Shown: positions 24,529-33,059 of the stretch, piece by piece
How the letters are laid out: the number at the start of each line of letters is the position of its first letter
Numbering within the stretch: the stretch's first letter is position 1
Source: Acetobacteraceae bacterium
GTDB taxonomy: Bacteria; Pseudomonadota; Alphaproteobacteria; Acetobacterales; Acetobacteraceae
NCBI GenBank assembly: GCA_947475245.1
Contig: CANJLW010000010.1
Location: 1 to 64,000 of the forward strand
Direction: 5' to 3'
DNA: 64,000 nt
Position numbers and translations under genes: made by a program
Notes under the pieces: model-generated
Told to the model about the DNA's origin: nothing
Databases searched by the model: none
What the model saw: only the letters and a program-made list of their open reading frames with translations

Positions 24529-25227
24529 TTACGCCCCGCCCGCCGGCTTCAGGCCAGAGGCAATGAGTACCGCTTCGGCGTCGCTTCCGGCCAGAAAGCG
24601 CAGGAAGTCGCGCGCCGCGTCCTGCATCGCCGAAGCCCGCAGCACGCCGCCCGAGAAAGTCGCGACGGTCTGGATGTCGGCGGGCAAGGGTCCGGCGATT
24701 TCGATCCCCGGCACGACCAGTAACTCACTGATTTGCTGGACGGCGAGTTCCGCCTGACCGTTGGCGACGCGTTCGGCGGTGAAGCCGGTCGGCACGATTT
24801 GCGTTTTCACCTGATCGGCGATGCCCATGCGTTCCAGCAGCCCCGCGAAATAGATGCCGCTGGCGCCGATTTTCGAATAGGCCACCGACTCAGCGGCCAG
24901 CATGGTCGCGCGAAACGCGGCGACGGTGGAAAGATCGGGCTTCGGCGCGCCGGCCTTCACTGCGACTCCGACGAAAGACAACGCGACATCGACCCGGCTG
25001 GCCAGCAGCACGGGACCTTCGACCATCATGTCGTCGATGCCCTGGGCGGTCAGGATGACGACGTCGCCGGCCTCTCCGGCGCGGAGCTTCTCCAGCAAGG
25101 CCACGGTCGGTGCGAATTCGGCGTTGATGGCGATGCCGGTGCGGGCGCGATAGGCTTCCGCCAGATCCTTCATCGCCCCCATGACGGCGAGGGTCGAAAG
25201 CAGTTTCAGGCCGGGTCGCTTGGTCAT
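24529..25227 (-). CDS. ModA-like substrate-binding protein without a signal peptide
   Basis: The fold is that of a periplasmic type 2 binding protein of the molybdate ModA group. LLSTLAVMGAMKDLAEAYRA is the first strand and helix, GDVVILTAQGIDDMM follows, and VANGQAELAVQQISELLVVPG closes the second lobe. At 232 aa it starts directly at the mature fold, so the protein should stay in the cytoplasm. The upstream in-frame extension to 25596 shows no signal sequence. No permease or ATPase gene is nearby, so a sensor or orphan role is possible. Confidence 0.8.
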   Translation of the reverse strand: MTKRPGLKLLSTLAVMGAMKDLAEAYRARTGIAINAEFAPTVALLEKLRAGEAGDVVILTAQGIDDMMVEGPVLLASRVDVALSFVGVAVKAGAPKPDLSTVAAFRATMLAAESVAYSKIGASGIYFAGLLERMGIADQVKTQIVPTGFTAERVANGQAELAVQQISELLVVPGIEIAGPLPADIQTVATFSGGVLRASAMQDAARDFLRFLAGSDAEAVLIASGLKPAGGA

Positions 25228-25268
25228 GGTTGGGAATCCCCTGGAAACTCGATTGGTTTGAACGACGC

Positions 25269-26084
25269 TCAGGCCGTGAGAAAGGCGACGACGTCGTCTT
25301 CCAGGATGGCGCAGGTCAGCTTGTCGCCCATGCCCGCGCCGGTATCGATACCGATCTGATTGGCGGTTCTGAACGGCAGCGGTGCGGTCGAATGGCCGTG
25401 CACGACGATTGCCCCAAGGTCCTGCTCGGTAAACAGGAACGGCTGACGGATCGTGGTGAGATCGTCGAGCGTTTGGTGCACCAGGGGCACGCCGGGGCGG
25501 ATGCCGGCGTGGACAAATAAATAATTGCCCTCGCGATGGCTGCTGACCAGGCCGCGCAGGAAGCCGACCTGATCGGGCGGCAGAGCGGTTTCCCATTCCT
25601 CTCGCGGCAAATCAGGCGACAGACCCCAGCTGGCGAGCGAGTCGCGTCCGCCGGCCCACAGCCAGTCGGTGGCGGCGGCGCGATCGCCGTTCAGCGCGTC
25701 CACCAGCATGCGTTCGTGATCGCCGAGAAGATTGACCATGGCGACCTTCGGCAGCGGGGATCCCTTGGCGAGCAGCGCCAATACCCCGGCGCTGTCCGGT
25801 CCCTGATCGATATAATCGCCGAGATGCACCAACAACGGCGAGATTGTGGGGCGCGTCGCCAGATCGCGGGCGATTGCCCGATGCAGGGCGGTCAGCTTAC
25901 CGAGATGGCCGTGAATGTCGCCGATCGCGTAAACGCGTCGGCCCCGCGGCAGCAGGCCCGGTGCCTGCAAAAAACGCGGCGCCTCCGACGACTCGACGGA
26001 CACGCTCTGCCCCGACCAGGTCGGGATGGCGGCCGCGTCCAGCGCGGAGCGCACATGGGACCGTCGGCGGACCGGCGCTCTCAT
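25269..26084 (-). CDS. PPP-family metallophosphoesterase (serine/threonine phosphatase-like)
   Basis: The metal-binding signatures of the PPP family are visible: GDIHGHLGKL, LVHLGDYIDQGPDS, and LLGDHERML in place of the usual GNHE. A late FVHAGIRPGVP and VVHGHST complete the set. The protein is 271 aa, with a preceding arginine-rich N-terminus of about 45 residues. Such enzymes dephosphorylate proteins or hydrolyse dinucleoside polyphosphates (ApaH-like); which of these applies is not clear. It is divergent from the MaoC gene pair. Confidence 0.87.
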   Translation of the reverse strand: MRAPVRRRSHVRSALDAAAIPTWSGQSVSVESSEAPRFLQAPGLLPRGRRVYAIGDIHGHLGKLTALHRAIARDLATRPTISPLLVHLGDYIDQGPDSAGVLALLAKGSPLPKVAMVNLLGDHERMLVDALNGDRAAATDWLWAGGRDSLASWGLSPDLPREEWETALPPDQVGFLRGLVSSHREGNYLFVHAGIRPGVPLVHQTLDDLTTIRQPFLFTEQDLGAIVVHGHSTAPLPFRTANQIGIDTGAGMGDKLTCAILEDDVVAFLTA

Positions 26085-26156
26085 GCGCTTGTCCCCCTGT
26101 TCCGTTTTAGTCCGGTCCTGCTAGGGTGGTCCGGTAACACGAACCGGAGGAAACCG

Positions 26157-26639
26157 TTGGCCAAGATCACATTCCCCGTCGAAGCGACGCACATCATGAT
26201 GTTCGCACGCGCAATCGGCGACACCAACCCTGTCTACCACGATGCCGAGGCTGCTAAAAATACCGAGGCCGGTGGAATCATCGCGCCGCCGAGCTTCGCG
26301 CAAGCCGTGGCGCAGTTCGACCCTGAGTATCACCTGCGTCCGAAGCCCGGCCAGAAATGGTTCGGTTCCGGCGCGACGCCGAGCGGCGTCGACGGCAAGC
26401 CCGCGTCGTCGGGCGGACTGCATGCCGAACAGCATTACGAATACGTTCGCCCGCTGCGTCCGGGCGACGTGCTGACCTGCGAAACCAAGCCGGGCAAGAC
26501 CTGGGAGCGTGAGAGCAAGCGCGCCGGCAAGCTGACTTTCCGGGAGCGGGTGACCGAATACCGCGACCAGAACGGCGAACTGGTGATGATCGCGCGCGGC
26601 GTCGGCGTGACGACCGAGCGTCCCGTGGACGCGGGCTGA
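26157..26639 (+). CDS. MaoC-like dehydratase N-domain protein (HadA/FAS1-like subunit), TTG start
   Basis: This 160-aa hot-dog-fold protein carries FARAIGDTNPVYHDAEAA, the pattern of MaoC_dehydrat_N, and ends ARGVGVTTERPVDAG. A TTG start is chosen because GGAGG lies immediately before it at normal spacing (GGAGGAAACCG-TTG); no ATG is near the fold's beginning except one inside the domain. With the second MaoC gene 12 bp downstream, it probably forms a heterodimeric (3R)-hydroxyacyl hydratase/dehydratase like HadAB. The acyl chain is unknown. Confidence 0.87.
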   Translation: MAKITFPVEATHIMMFARAIGDTNPVYHDAEAAKNTEAGGIIAPPSFAQAVAQFDPEYHLRPKPGQKWFGSGATPSGVDGKPASSGGLHAEQHYEYVRPLRPGDVLTCETKPGKTWERESKRAGKLTFRERVTEYRDQNGELVMIARGVGVTTERPVDAG

Positions 26640-26651
26640 GGAGGACGAACA

Positions 26652-27074
26652 ATGGCACTGAAAGCATCCGCCCTGAAGGTCGGCGACACCCACAAGGAAC
26701 GCGTGGTCGAAAATCTGTCGCGCACGCAGATTGTTCAGTATGCAGGCGTATCGGGCGACTATAACCCGCTGCATACGGACGAAGTCTACACGACGCAGGC
26801 TGCCGGGTACAAGAGCGTGTTCGCGCACGGCATGCTGACGATGGGCCTGACCAGCAAAATGCTGACGAACTATGTCGGCGACGGTCGGCTGACGAAGTTC
26901 GGCGTGCGGTTCACCAATCAGGTGTGGCCGGGCGATACGCTGGACAGCACAGCGACGGTCGAGGCGGTTCGCAACGAAGGCGGACAGAACTACGTCGATC
27001 TGAAATTGTCGACGACGAACCAGGACGGCAAGGAAGTCGTTGCCGGTTCGGCTACCGCTCGGATCGATCCGTAG
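26652..27074 (+). CDS. MaoC family (R)-hydratase/dehydratase subunit
   Basis: The hydratase-2 motif YAGVSGDYNPLHTDEVY contains the catalytic Asp and His. The C-terminal half (FTNQVWPGDTLDSTATVE) completes the hot-dog fold. A strong GGAGG six bases before the ATG supports the start. At 140 aa it is the catalytic partner of the 26157 subunit. The pair is followed by an intrinsic terminator. Likely substrates are (R)-3-hydroxyacyl thioesters. Confidence 0.9.
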   Translation: MALKASALKVGDTHKERVVENLSRTQIVQYAGVSGDYNPLHTDEVYTTQAAGYKSVFAHGMLTMGLTSKMLTNYVGDGRLTKFGVRFTNQVWPGDTLDSTATVEAVRNEGGQNYVDLKLSTTNQDGKEVVAGSATARIDP

Positions 27075-27084
27075 TCGGACCATG

Positions 27085-27120
27085 AACCTCTCCCTCCCCG
27101 GTTCGGGAGGGGGAGGTTTT
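27085..27120 (+). terminator. intrinsic terminator after the MaoC pair
   Basis: AACCTCTCCCTCCC and GGGAGGGGGAGGTT form a 14-bp stem with one T-G wobble, followed by a T-run. It begins ten bases after the MaoC stop codon and separates that pair from the LLM oxidoreductase gene. Confidence 0.85.
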
Positions 27121-27135
27121 CCGCTTTCTCGGCGG

Positions 27136-27149
27136 TTGATCCAGATCAA
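27136..27149. promoter_or_regulatory. FNR/FixK-type box TTGAT-N4-ATCAA
   Basis: TTGATCCAGATCAA is an exact match to the FNR-family consensus TTGAT-N4-ATCAA. It is about 100 bp upstream of the LLM oxidoreductase ATG. If transcription begins near 27184 the box would be centred at about -41, the usual class II position, with GATACC near -10. This suggests oxygen- or nitric-oxide-linked control. Confidence 0.6.
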
Positions 27150-27201
27150 CGCTCGCTGCCGAAGTGGCTGATACCAGCTTTCTACGCACCAGTTGCTATT
27201 T

Positions 27202-27215
27202 ATACCCACGGGTAT
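27202..27215. promoter_or_regulatory. palindrome ATACCC-AC-GGGTAT
   Basis: Six-base arms around a two-base centre lie 34-47 bases before the LLM oxidoreductase ATG. The ATACCC/GGGTAT arms resemble operators of CsoR/FrmR-type repressors, which is inference only. Confidence 0.4.
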
Positions 27216-27248
27216 GGCGTTCAATTGGGCGATATGGAGGTCTGACGC

Positions 27249-28550
27249 ATGTCCGCTTTGAAGCCGATGTCCATCATCTATCCGGTTATGCCGGCCAAGG
27301 ATGAAGCCGAACGCGCCGCGCTGCGCCCGATCGGTCGCAATCGCGATCTGTATCAATCCGTTATCCATGGCGCGACGCAAATCGTGCAGGCCGCCGATGC
27401 GATGGGCATCTGGGGCATCGGCACCATCGAGCATCATTTCTGGTCGGAAGGTTACGAGGTCGCGCCCGCGCCCGGCGCGCTGCAGGCCTATTGGGCCGCG
27501 CTGACCAAAAACATCAACGTCGGCGTCCTCGGCTACGTGATGGCGACGCATAATCCAATTCGGGTGGCGGAAGAAACCGCCGTCATCAATCACCTGGCCA
27601 AGGGACGGAGCTTCGTCGGGCTGGCGCGCGGGTATCAGTCACGCTGGACCAACGTGCTGGGTCAGCATTTCGGCATGCGCGCGACGAAGTCACCCTCCGC
27701 GGCCATCTATAACCCGGCAACCCAGGGCGCGGGTTATTCCACCGCCACGACGGTGGCCAACGACCTGGACGACGACAAGCGCAACCGGGAAATCTTCGAG
27801 GATCACGTCGAAATCCTGCTGAAATCCTGGACACAGGAAAGCTTCGACCACAACAGCGCGCGCTGGCAAATCCCGTTTCCCTACGACACCGGGGTGACCG
27901 ACTGGCCGTTGGCGAAGGCCGGAGTGACGCAGCGCTTCGGCGCGCCCGGAGAAATTGACGCCAACGGCAATACGCGGCGCGTGACGGTCGCCCCCTCCCC
28001 CTACACCCGCCCGCATCCGCCGGTATTCCTGTCGGGCTCCGGCAGCCCCGAGACCATCGCCTTTGCCGGCAAGCACGGGTTCGTGCCGACCTATTTCACC
28101 AATATCCAATCCGCCGGCCCACTGGCGGAGATCTATCGCAAGGCATCCGCCCAGCACGGGCGGGTGTTCGGGCCGGGACAAAATCAGTGCATGGTGCGCT
28201 GGATCGAGATCGGTAAGACCAAGGAAGACGCGCTGCGCCGGATCAAGGAATACGACCTGGATATCTGGAAGAATTTCTATTCCGCTATGGGTCGAAGCAA
28301 GGTCGAGAACGACGATTATCTCGGCTCTCTCGTCAATTCCGGTCTGTTCCTGTTCGGCACGGTGGAGGAAGTGCGCGCCGAACTCATCAAGCAGTGGACG
28401 GTCTTCCCGGCGGAATACATCACGCTGATCAACCACTATGCCCAAACCCCGGCGGAGGTGGTGATCGAGACGCTGGATACGTTCCAGCGCGAGATCAAAC
28501 CGGCCTTGGATCAGGTGCTGTTCGACGCCAACCGGCAGGCGGCGGAGTAG
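27249..28550 (+). CDS. LLM-class flavin-dependent oxidoreductase
   Basis: The luciferase-like TIM barrel of this 433-aa protein is seen from MGIWGIGTIEHHFWSEGYEV and NVGVLGYVMATHNPIRVAEE to GRSFVGLARGYQSRW. Later come PPVFLSGSGSPETIAFAG and FGTVEEVRAELIKQW, near the C-terminus. Such enzymes use reduced FMN or F420 to attack aldehydes, alkanes, sulfonates or nitrogen compounds. GGAGG eight bases before the ATG supports the start. The FNR-type box upstream hints at oxygen-linked control. The substrate is unknown. Confidence 0.9.
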   Translation: MSALKPMSIIYPVMPAKDEAERAALRPIGRNRDLYQSVIHGATQIVQAADAMGIWGIGTIEHHFWSEGYEVAPAPGALQAYWAALTKNINVGVLGYVMATHNPIRVAEETAVINHLAKGRSFVGLARGYQSRWTNVLGQHFGMRATKSPSAAIYNPATQGAGYSTATTVANDLDDDKRNREIFEDHVEILLKSWTQESFDHNSARWQIPFPYDTGVTDWPLAKAGVTQRFGAPGEIDANGNTRRVTVAPSPYTRPHPPVFLSGSGSPETIAFAGKHGFVPTYFTNIQSAGPLAEIYRKASAQHGRVFGPGQNQCMVRWIEIGKTKEDALRRIKEYDLDIWKNFYSAMGRSKVENDDYLGSLVNSGLFLFGTVEEVRAELIKQWTVFPAEYITLINHYAQTPAEVVIETLDTFQREIKPALDQVLFDANRQAAE

Positions 28551-28557
28551 CCACGGG

Positions 28558-30555
28558 TCAGAAATCGCGGCGCATGAACCGCGCCGCGAGACCGCCCAGG
28601 ATGGCACGCGCGGTCACGGAATTGTCCGGTTCGGCGGACTCCGGCACAAGGAAAACACGGCGGATCAGGGCATGGCGCAGAGTCTGTTCGACCTCGGCAA
28701 ACGCAATGCCCACGCGTATTGGATTGCGGCGGAGACGAACGATCCGGCCGCCGAGTGTGCCGACATTGGTGACCGCGAGCGTGATTTCGTCACCGAGGCG
28801 GACATTTTCGAGATCGTCCGAACGGAGCGATGCGCCGGTGACCGACAGGTCGTCCAACACGACCTGCATTGTGGACCCGTCCGGCAACGACAGGCTCGCC
28901 GGTTCGTTGGTGTCGATCCGCTCTTCCCGCCGCCGGTAAGGCAGTTCGAAGCAGGCGAGCAGCGCGATGCCGCAGACCAGTAGATTATACAATGTCCAGG
29001 CCAAAGCACCCGCGCGCTCCATCGGGTCGCGCAACAGGCCCGGATTGACGAAAGCCGCTAACAGCAGCGCGATCACGGTTACCAGGACAACGGCGAGCAG
29101 AACCGTGGCGGTCGGCCAATCGATCGGGCGCCGTTCGGCGCTGTCCCCCTTGGCGGTAACAAGGTTGATGCGGATCAGCGGCTTGCCAAACGGCTTGATG
29201 ATCGAGCTGATCGCGGTGGGCAGCATCTCCACCGCCATATAGAGCTGCCAGGCTTGTTCGAGGACGGGAACCCAGGTGCGTTGCCCCAGCCAGCCAAGCG
29301 CGCTCCAGATTCCCACCAGCAGCATAACGGGCATCAGCACGATTTCCGCCGCCGGCATATGCGGATACAGGCGCGCGCCGGTCAGCCAGATCGCGGCGGG
29401 CAGGCAGGCGTAGAACAGCGGCAGGATCGCGCCCAGCAGCCAATAGGTTTGCAGGAAGAACAGGCGTTGCGACAACGAAAAGCCGGGGCCGAACGGGCCG
29501 TAACGCGTGAACAGGATTTGCAGACTGCCCCGGCACCACCGATTGCGCTGATCGTGCAGCGCGGCGACGCTTTCCGGTGCCAGCCCGCAACTGATCCGTT
29601 CGCTGAGAAAATGGGTTTCCCAGCCATGCGACCACAGCTTCAGGCTGGTGATCTGGTCCTCGATATCCGATTCCGGGGCGAAGCCGCCCACGTCTTCCAA
29701 CGCCTTGCGGCGCAATAACGCGCCGGTGCCGCAGTAAAAAGCCGCGCGCCAGGCATCGCGAGACGGCTGCATCGCCTTGTAGAAGAACGCGAGGTCTTCC
29801 GGGATCGCGCGGTGCATCATCAGGTTATTGCGCAGCGGGCCGGCGTTGTAGAACGTCTGCGGCGATTGGACGATGCCGACGACGGGATCGTCCATCAGCC
29901 CGATCATGCGATAAATCGCCTGCGGGAACGGGATGAAATCGGCGTCCAGGGACAGAATAAACGGCGCGTTCGTGTGGGCCAGGGCGTTGTTGTGGTTACC
30001 GGCCTTTTTGCCGATGTTGTTCGGTCGCGTGACGTGGTTCAGCCCCAGCGCCAGGCATTTCTCGCGCAGCCAGTCGCGCCGCCCGTCGTCCAGCACATGG
30101 ATGGCAATGCGGTCCTTGGGCCAATCCAGCGCCAACGCCCCGACGATGGTCTTTTCCAGGATCTCCCAGTCTTCGTTGTATGTGGCGATCCAGACATCGA
30201 CGTGCGGCAATTGATCGGGCGGCAAGGCACGGAACCGCGCCTCCCCTTGATCGGCCTCGGGCACACGATCCCGATAGCGGCTCATCATCACGACGAATTG
30301 CAGAAAATCCAGCAGGCCGACGACCTCGATCGCCGTGCAGGCCCAGATCCAGGCGGTGGCATCGCCGGGTGCGGTGGCGAGCGCCGCGCCGTGCAGGCGC
30401 CAGACTATATAGGTCAGCGCCATGAATCCTGCGACCAGACAGGTCGTGGCCCTGCCGGGTTGGCGCGTGGCGTCGCGGGCGGAGGTCAGCAGCAACAGCA
30501 CGATCAACGCGATCAGCATGATCGGCACGAACACGTCGGTGGGCTGAAGCCCCAT
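28558..30555 (-). CDS. BcsA-like exopolysaccharide synthase with C-terminal PilZ domain
   Basis: This is a processive family 2 glycosyltransferase in the inner membrane. Two N-terminal helices precede the catalytic domain, with VWIATYNEDWEILEKTI, VLDDGRRDW (about residue 152), LDADF (about 203), an IED in place of TED (about 297) and QRNRW (about 333). Several further helices follow, then a PilZ domain starting near residue 538 (YRRREER then LDDLSVTGASL), which binds cyclic di-GMP. At 665 aa it is shorter than cellulose synthase. It follows an HlyD-like gene and a PEP-CTERM gene in one operon. The polymer could be cellulose-like or another beta-glycan. Confidence 0.9.
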   Translation of the reverse strand: MGLQPTDVFVPIMLIALIVLLLLTSARDATRQPGRATTCLVAGFMALTYIVWRLHGAALATAPGDATAWIWACTAIEVVGLLDFLQFVVMMSRYRDRVPEADQGEARFRALPPDQLPHVDVWIATYNEDWEILEKTIVGALALDWPKDRIAIHVLDDGRRDWLREKCLALGLNHVTRPNNIGKKAGNHNNALAHTNAPFILSLDADFIPFPQAIYRMIGLMDDPVVGIVQSPQTFYNAGPLRNNLMMHRAIPEDLAFFYKAMQPSRDAWRAAFYCGTGALLRRKALEDVGGFAPESDIEDQITSLKLWSHGWETHFLSERISCGLAPESVAALHDQRNRWCRGSLQILFTRYGPFGPGFSLSQRLFFLQTYWLLGAILPLFYACLPAAIWLTGARLYPHMPAAEIVLMPVMLLVGIWSALGWLGQRTWVPVLEQAWQLYMAVEMLPTAISSIIKPFGKPLIRINLVTAKGDSAERRPIDWPTATVLLAVVLVTVIALLLAAFVNPGLLRDPMERAGALAWTLYNLLVCGIALLACFELPYRRREERIDTNEPASLSLPDGSTMQVVLDDLSVTGASLRSDDLENVRLGDEITLAVTNVGTLGGRIVRLRRNPIRVGIAFAEVEQTLRHALIRRVFLVPESAEPDNSVTARAILGGLAARFMRRDF

Positions 30556-30567
30556 CGGGTCGACCGG

Positions 30568-31803
30568 TTAGTTGAACAGGACGGTCGCGGGTCGACCGAC
30601 CGGACAACGGCCGCCACCGATGCCTCGCCGAGCGGAAGGCTCGAAATCGACGATGAGGGTGAGAGACTGGCGGTTTTGCTGTTCGGCGATCGGGATGGTG
30701 CGCGACGGGTCGAGCGCCATGCCGGAATCGCGCAAGGTGCGGATATGTCCCATCAACTCCGCCTGTTCGCCGTAGACCCGGACCCGGACCGGGTCGCCGG
30801 GACGCGGGCGGGCAAACCATCCGGCGGAGACGTTTGCTTCCACATACAGCGCCGAACAATCGAGCATGTCGGCCAGGGGGTTACCGCGCAGAACCTCCGT
30901 CCCCGGCGCGACATAGACCGATGTCACATGGCCTTCGGTGCGCGGCAGAACGGACACATCGCGCAATTCGGCGACCCGATCTTCCTCTGCCGCCAATGCC
31001 AGACGCAGACTGCCGATTTCGGACATCGCCTGCGCGTGCTGATAACGAATTTCCGCCATTCGAACCTGAATCTCATCGGACTTCTGCTGCACGTAGGAGG
31101 TACCGGCAAAGCCGGCCTGCAGGAAGACATTGCGTCCGATCGCGCTGAGTTGGGCGTTCAGCGTGTCGACATCGGCCTGGGCGCGATCGAAGGCAGCCTG
31201 CGCGCCGACCCGCGTGGCGATTGCGTCGTCAAGCCGTGTCTGCGGCGCGGCGCCGGTATCGCGCAGGGCACGGGCGCGATCTTCCTGCGCTCGGGCCAAG
31301 GCGAGCGCGCCCGCGGCACCGATGACGTTTGCGTGTTGCGCGCGCAAGGCGGCGGTAATGCGGGCTTCCTCGGACTCCGACAGGGCAACGGCGCGTTGGC
31401 GCAGATCGGCCGTCACGGTCGCGAGTTCGGCGGACAGGCGGTCAAGATGGGACGCGCGCTGTTCGGCGTCGCTCAGGCGAACCCGCAGGTCGCTTTCGCG
31501 GCGGCGGTCGACCCGGCGATCCACCAGTTGAAACATCGGCACATCGGTGCCCCCAACCTCCCCAGCCCGGGCGGTGGACAGGGTCACGACTCCGTCGATG
31601 GGCGCGCGCAGGGTAATCAGCGGGGCGTTCACCACGCCTTCCAGACTAGCCGGGGTGACAATCCGATTCCAGGAATAGAGCGCGGCGGCAATCAGGCTGA
31701 GCAGCAGAATGGCGATGCGCAGCGCCCAGGACCACGACCAGCGCCCGCCGATCCTGATCCGCCCGCGATCGGCACTGATGCGATAGTCCACCGTCTCCGA
31801 CAT
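30568..31803 (-). CDS. HlyD-family membrane fusion protein (Alg44-like)
   Basis: One N-terminal membrane helix (residues 27-45) is followed by a barrel-sandwich half (VVNAPLITLRAPIDGVVTL), a long coiled-coil hairpin of about 170 residues, and a second half beginning LPRTEGHVTSVYVAPGTEVLRG. The C-terminal part (ILADML-type segment and DPVRVRVYGEQAELMG) is a beta-barrel. The length is 411 aa. It is 12 bp upstream of the synthase gene, and its ATG overlaps the PEP-CTERM stop by one base. It probably links the synthase to export across the periplasm. Confidence 0.86.
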   Translation of the reverse strand: MSETVDYRISADRGRIRIGGRWSWSWALRIAILLLSLIAAALYSWNRIVTPASLEGVVNAPLITLRAPIDGVVTLSTARAGEVGGTDVPMFQLVDRRVDRRRESDLRVRLSDAEQRASHLDRLSAELATVTADLRQRAVALSESEEARITAALRAQHANVIGAAGALALARAQEDRARALRDTGAAPQTRLDDAIATRVGAQAAFDRAQADVDTLNAQLSAIGRNVFLQAGFAGTSYVQQKSDEIQVRMAEIRYQHAQAMSEIGSLRLALAAEEDRVAELRDVSVLPRTEGHVTSVYVAPGTEVLRGNPLADMLDCSALYVEANVSAGWFARPRPGDPVRVRVYGEQAELMGHIRTLRDSGMALDPSRTIPIAEQQNRQSLTLIVDFEPSARRGIGGGRCPVGRPATVLFN

Positions 31804-33059
31804 TAATTGTCGCCGCGCCGACGGCGCAGTTTTGCCAGGGCCAGCAGACCTACACCCAAGACCGCGAAGGAGGCGGGTTCGGGAACAGCGGCAGGCTCGT
31901 TATTCTGGCTGAGCGGGGCGATCCGGATCACGATATTGTCGATCAGCGGGCCATACTGCGGATTGGCGGTGTTGCTGTCGGAGGTGAGAGTCAGCCGAGC
32001 GTCGGTCTGATTCTGGACCGGGGTGTAGTTGAAGGTGCGGCGGGAGAACGGGCTGCCCGCGTCGGCGGAGAACGCGACGTCGCCGCTGTCGCCTAATGCG
32101 ACATGCAGGCCGTAGATGTCGTGATTGCCGTCGTCGACACTGCCGGCCATGTCGAAGCCGATCTGGTAGGTGACGCCGGCCAACAGGGTGAAGACCTGGT
32201 CGGTTATGATCGCGCCGGGGCCGGAGCCGTTGAGATCGAGGCAGTTATTGGACCCGACCGCGCCAAAGGGGCAGGTGAAAAAGCCGGAACCCAGATTGGG
32301 CAGATCGCCGATGATATCGACGGTGCCAAGGGTCGTCGTAAAGCCCGTCGCGGAGACCGCGCCGGAGTAGTTCGGAGCCGGCGTTGCGTCGGAAAAATCC
32401 TGCGAAAACAGAATATCCGACCCACTGATCGCAACTCCCGGTGCCGAAGGCGCGTCGGACAGCACGATATTGTCGATCAGCGGCCCATATTCCGGGGATA
32501 CATGCGCCGTCGTCGACGTGAACACGAGCGACGCGGCGCTTTGATCGGTGGTCGGGGTATAACGAATTTGCTCCGTGCCGAAATTCCCACCGGCCGGAAC
32601 GGAAAACCGATATGCAGCGCTATCGCCCAGCGTTACCTGCATGGTGAACGGCGCGCCGCCGGGATCGGCGACACTGCCGGCAAGATCGAAACGCAGTGTA
32701 TAGGTCGTGCCGGCGCGCAGATCGAAGCGGCTGGACGACGTGATGGATCCAGGGCCGTTGCCGTTCAAATCCAGGCAGTTATTGGCCGAACCGATGGAGC
32801 CCGGGCAGTCATAGAACGTCGATCGCGCGCCATTGGCGATTGACCCGATGATATCCGCCGTTCCCGACGTAACAGCGAACGCGCTGCCGCCGATCGACCC
32901 CGCATAGGCGCTGCCGGGTTGGGTGCCGTTGAAGCTTTCGGTCAGCAAGGACGCCGCCCGCGCGGCCCCATGCGCGGAAACGGCCAACGCCGCGGTCGCG
33001 ACGAGCGCGACAGCGGGGCGGCGCACAGAGCGCAAAATGGAGACCAGACAGCGGGACAT
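31803..33059 (-). CDS. PEP-CTERM protein with an internal tandem duplication
   Basis: A signal peptide of about 36 residues is followed by two similar units of about 180 residues. Each carries an N-terminal SFNG/DFSD segment, a DIIG stretch, a Cys pair around NNCLDLNG and a YGPLIDNIV tail. The C-terminus VPEPASFAVLGVGLLALAKL then RRRRGDN is the exosortase signal. The protein is exported and probably cell-surface or matrix associated. It heads the operon with the fusion protein and synthase, so it may be displayed with, or act on, the polymer. Confidence 0.85.
   Translation of the reverse strand: MSRCLVSILRSVRRPAVALVATAALAVSAHGAARAASLLTESFNGTQPGSAYAGSIGGSAFAVTSGTADIIGSIANGARSTFYDCPGSIGSANNCLDLNGNGPGSITSSSRFDLRAGTTYTLRFDLAGSVADPGGAPFTMQVTLGDSAAYRFSVPAGGNFGTEQIRYTPTTDQSAASLVFTSTTAHVSPEYGPLIDNIVLSDAPSAPGVAISGSDILFSQDFSDATPAPNYSGAVSATGFTTTLGTVDIIGDLPNLGSGFFTCPFGAVGSNNCLDLNGSGPGAIITDQVFTLLAGVTYQIGFDMAGSVDDGNHDIYGLHVALGDSGDVAFSADAGSPFSRRTFNYTPVQNQTDARLTLTSDSNTANPQYGPLIDNIVIRIAPLSQNNEPAAVPEPASFAVLGVGLLALAKLRRRRGDN

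Noticed and set aside
29812-31806. 664-codon plus-strand open frame
   Set aside because: It is antisense to the synthase and HlyD-like genes. Those minus-strand proteins carry clear catalytic motifs.
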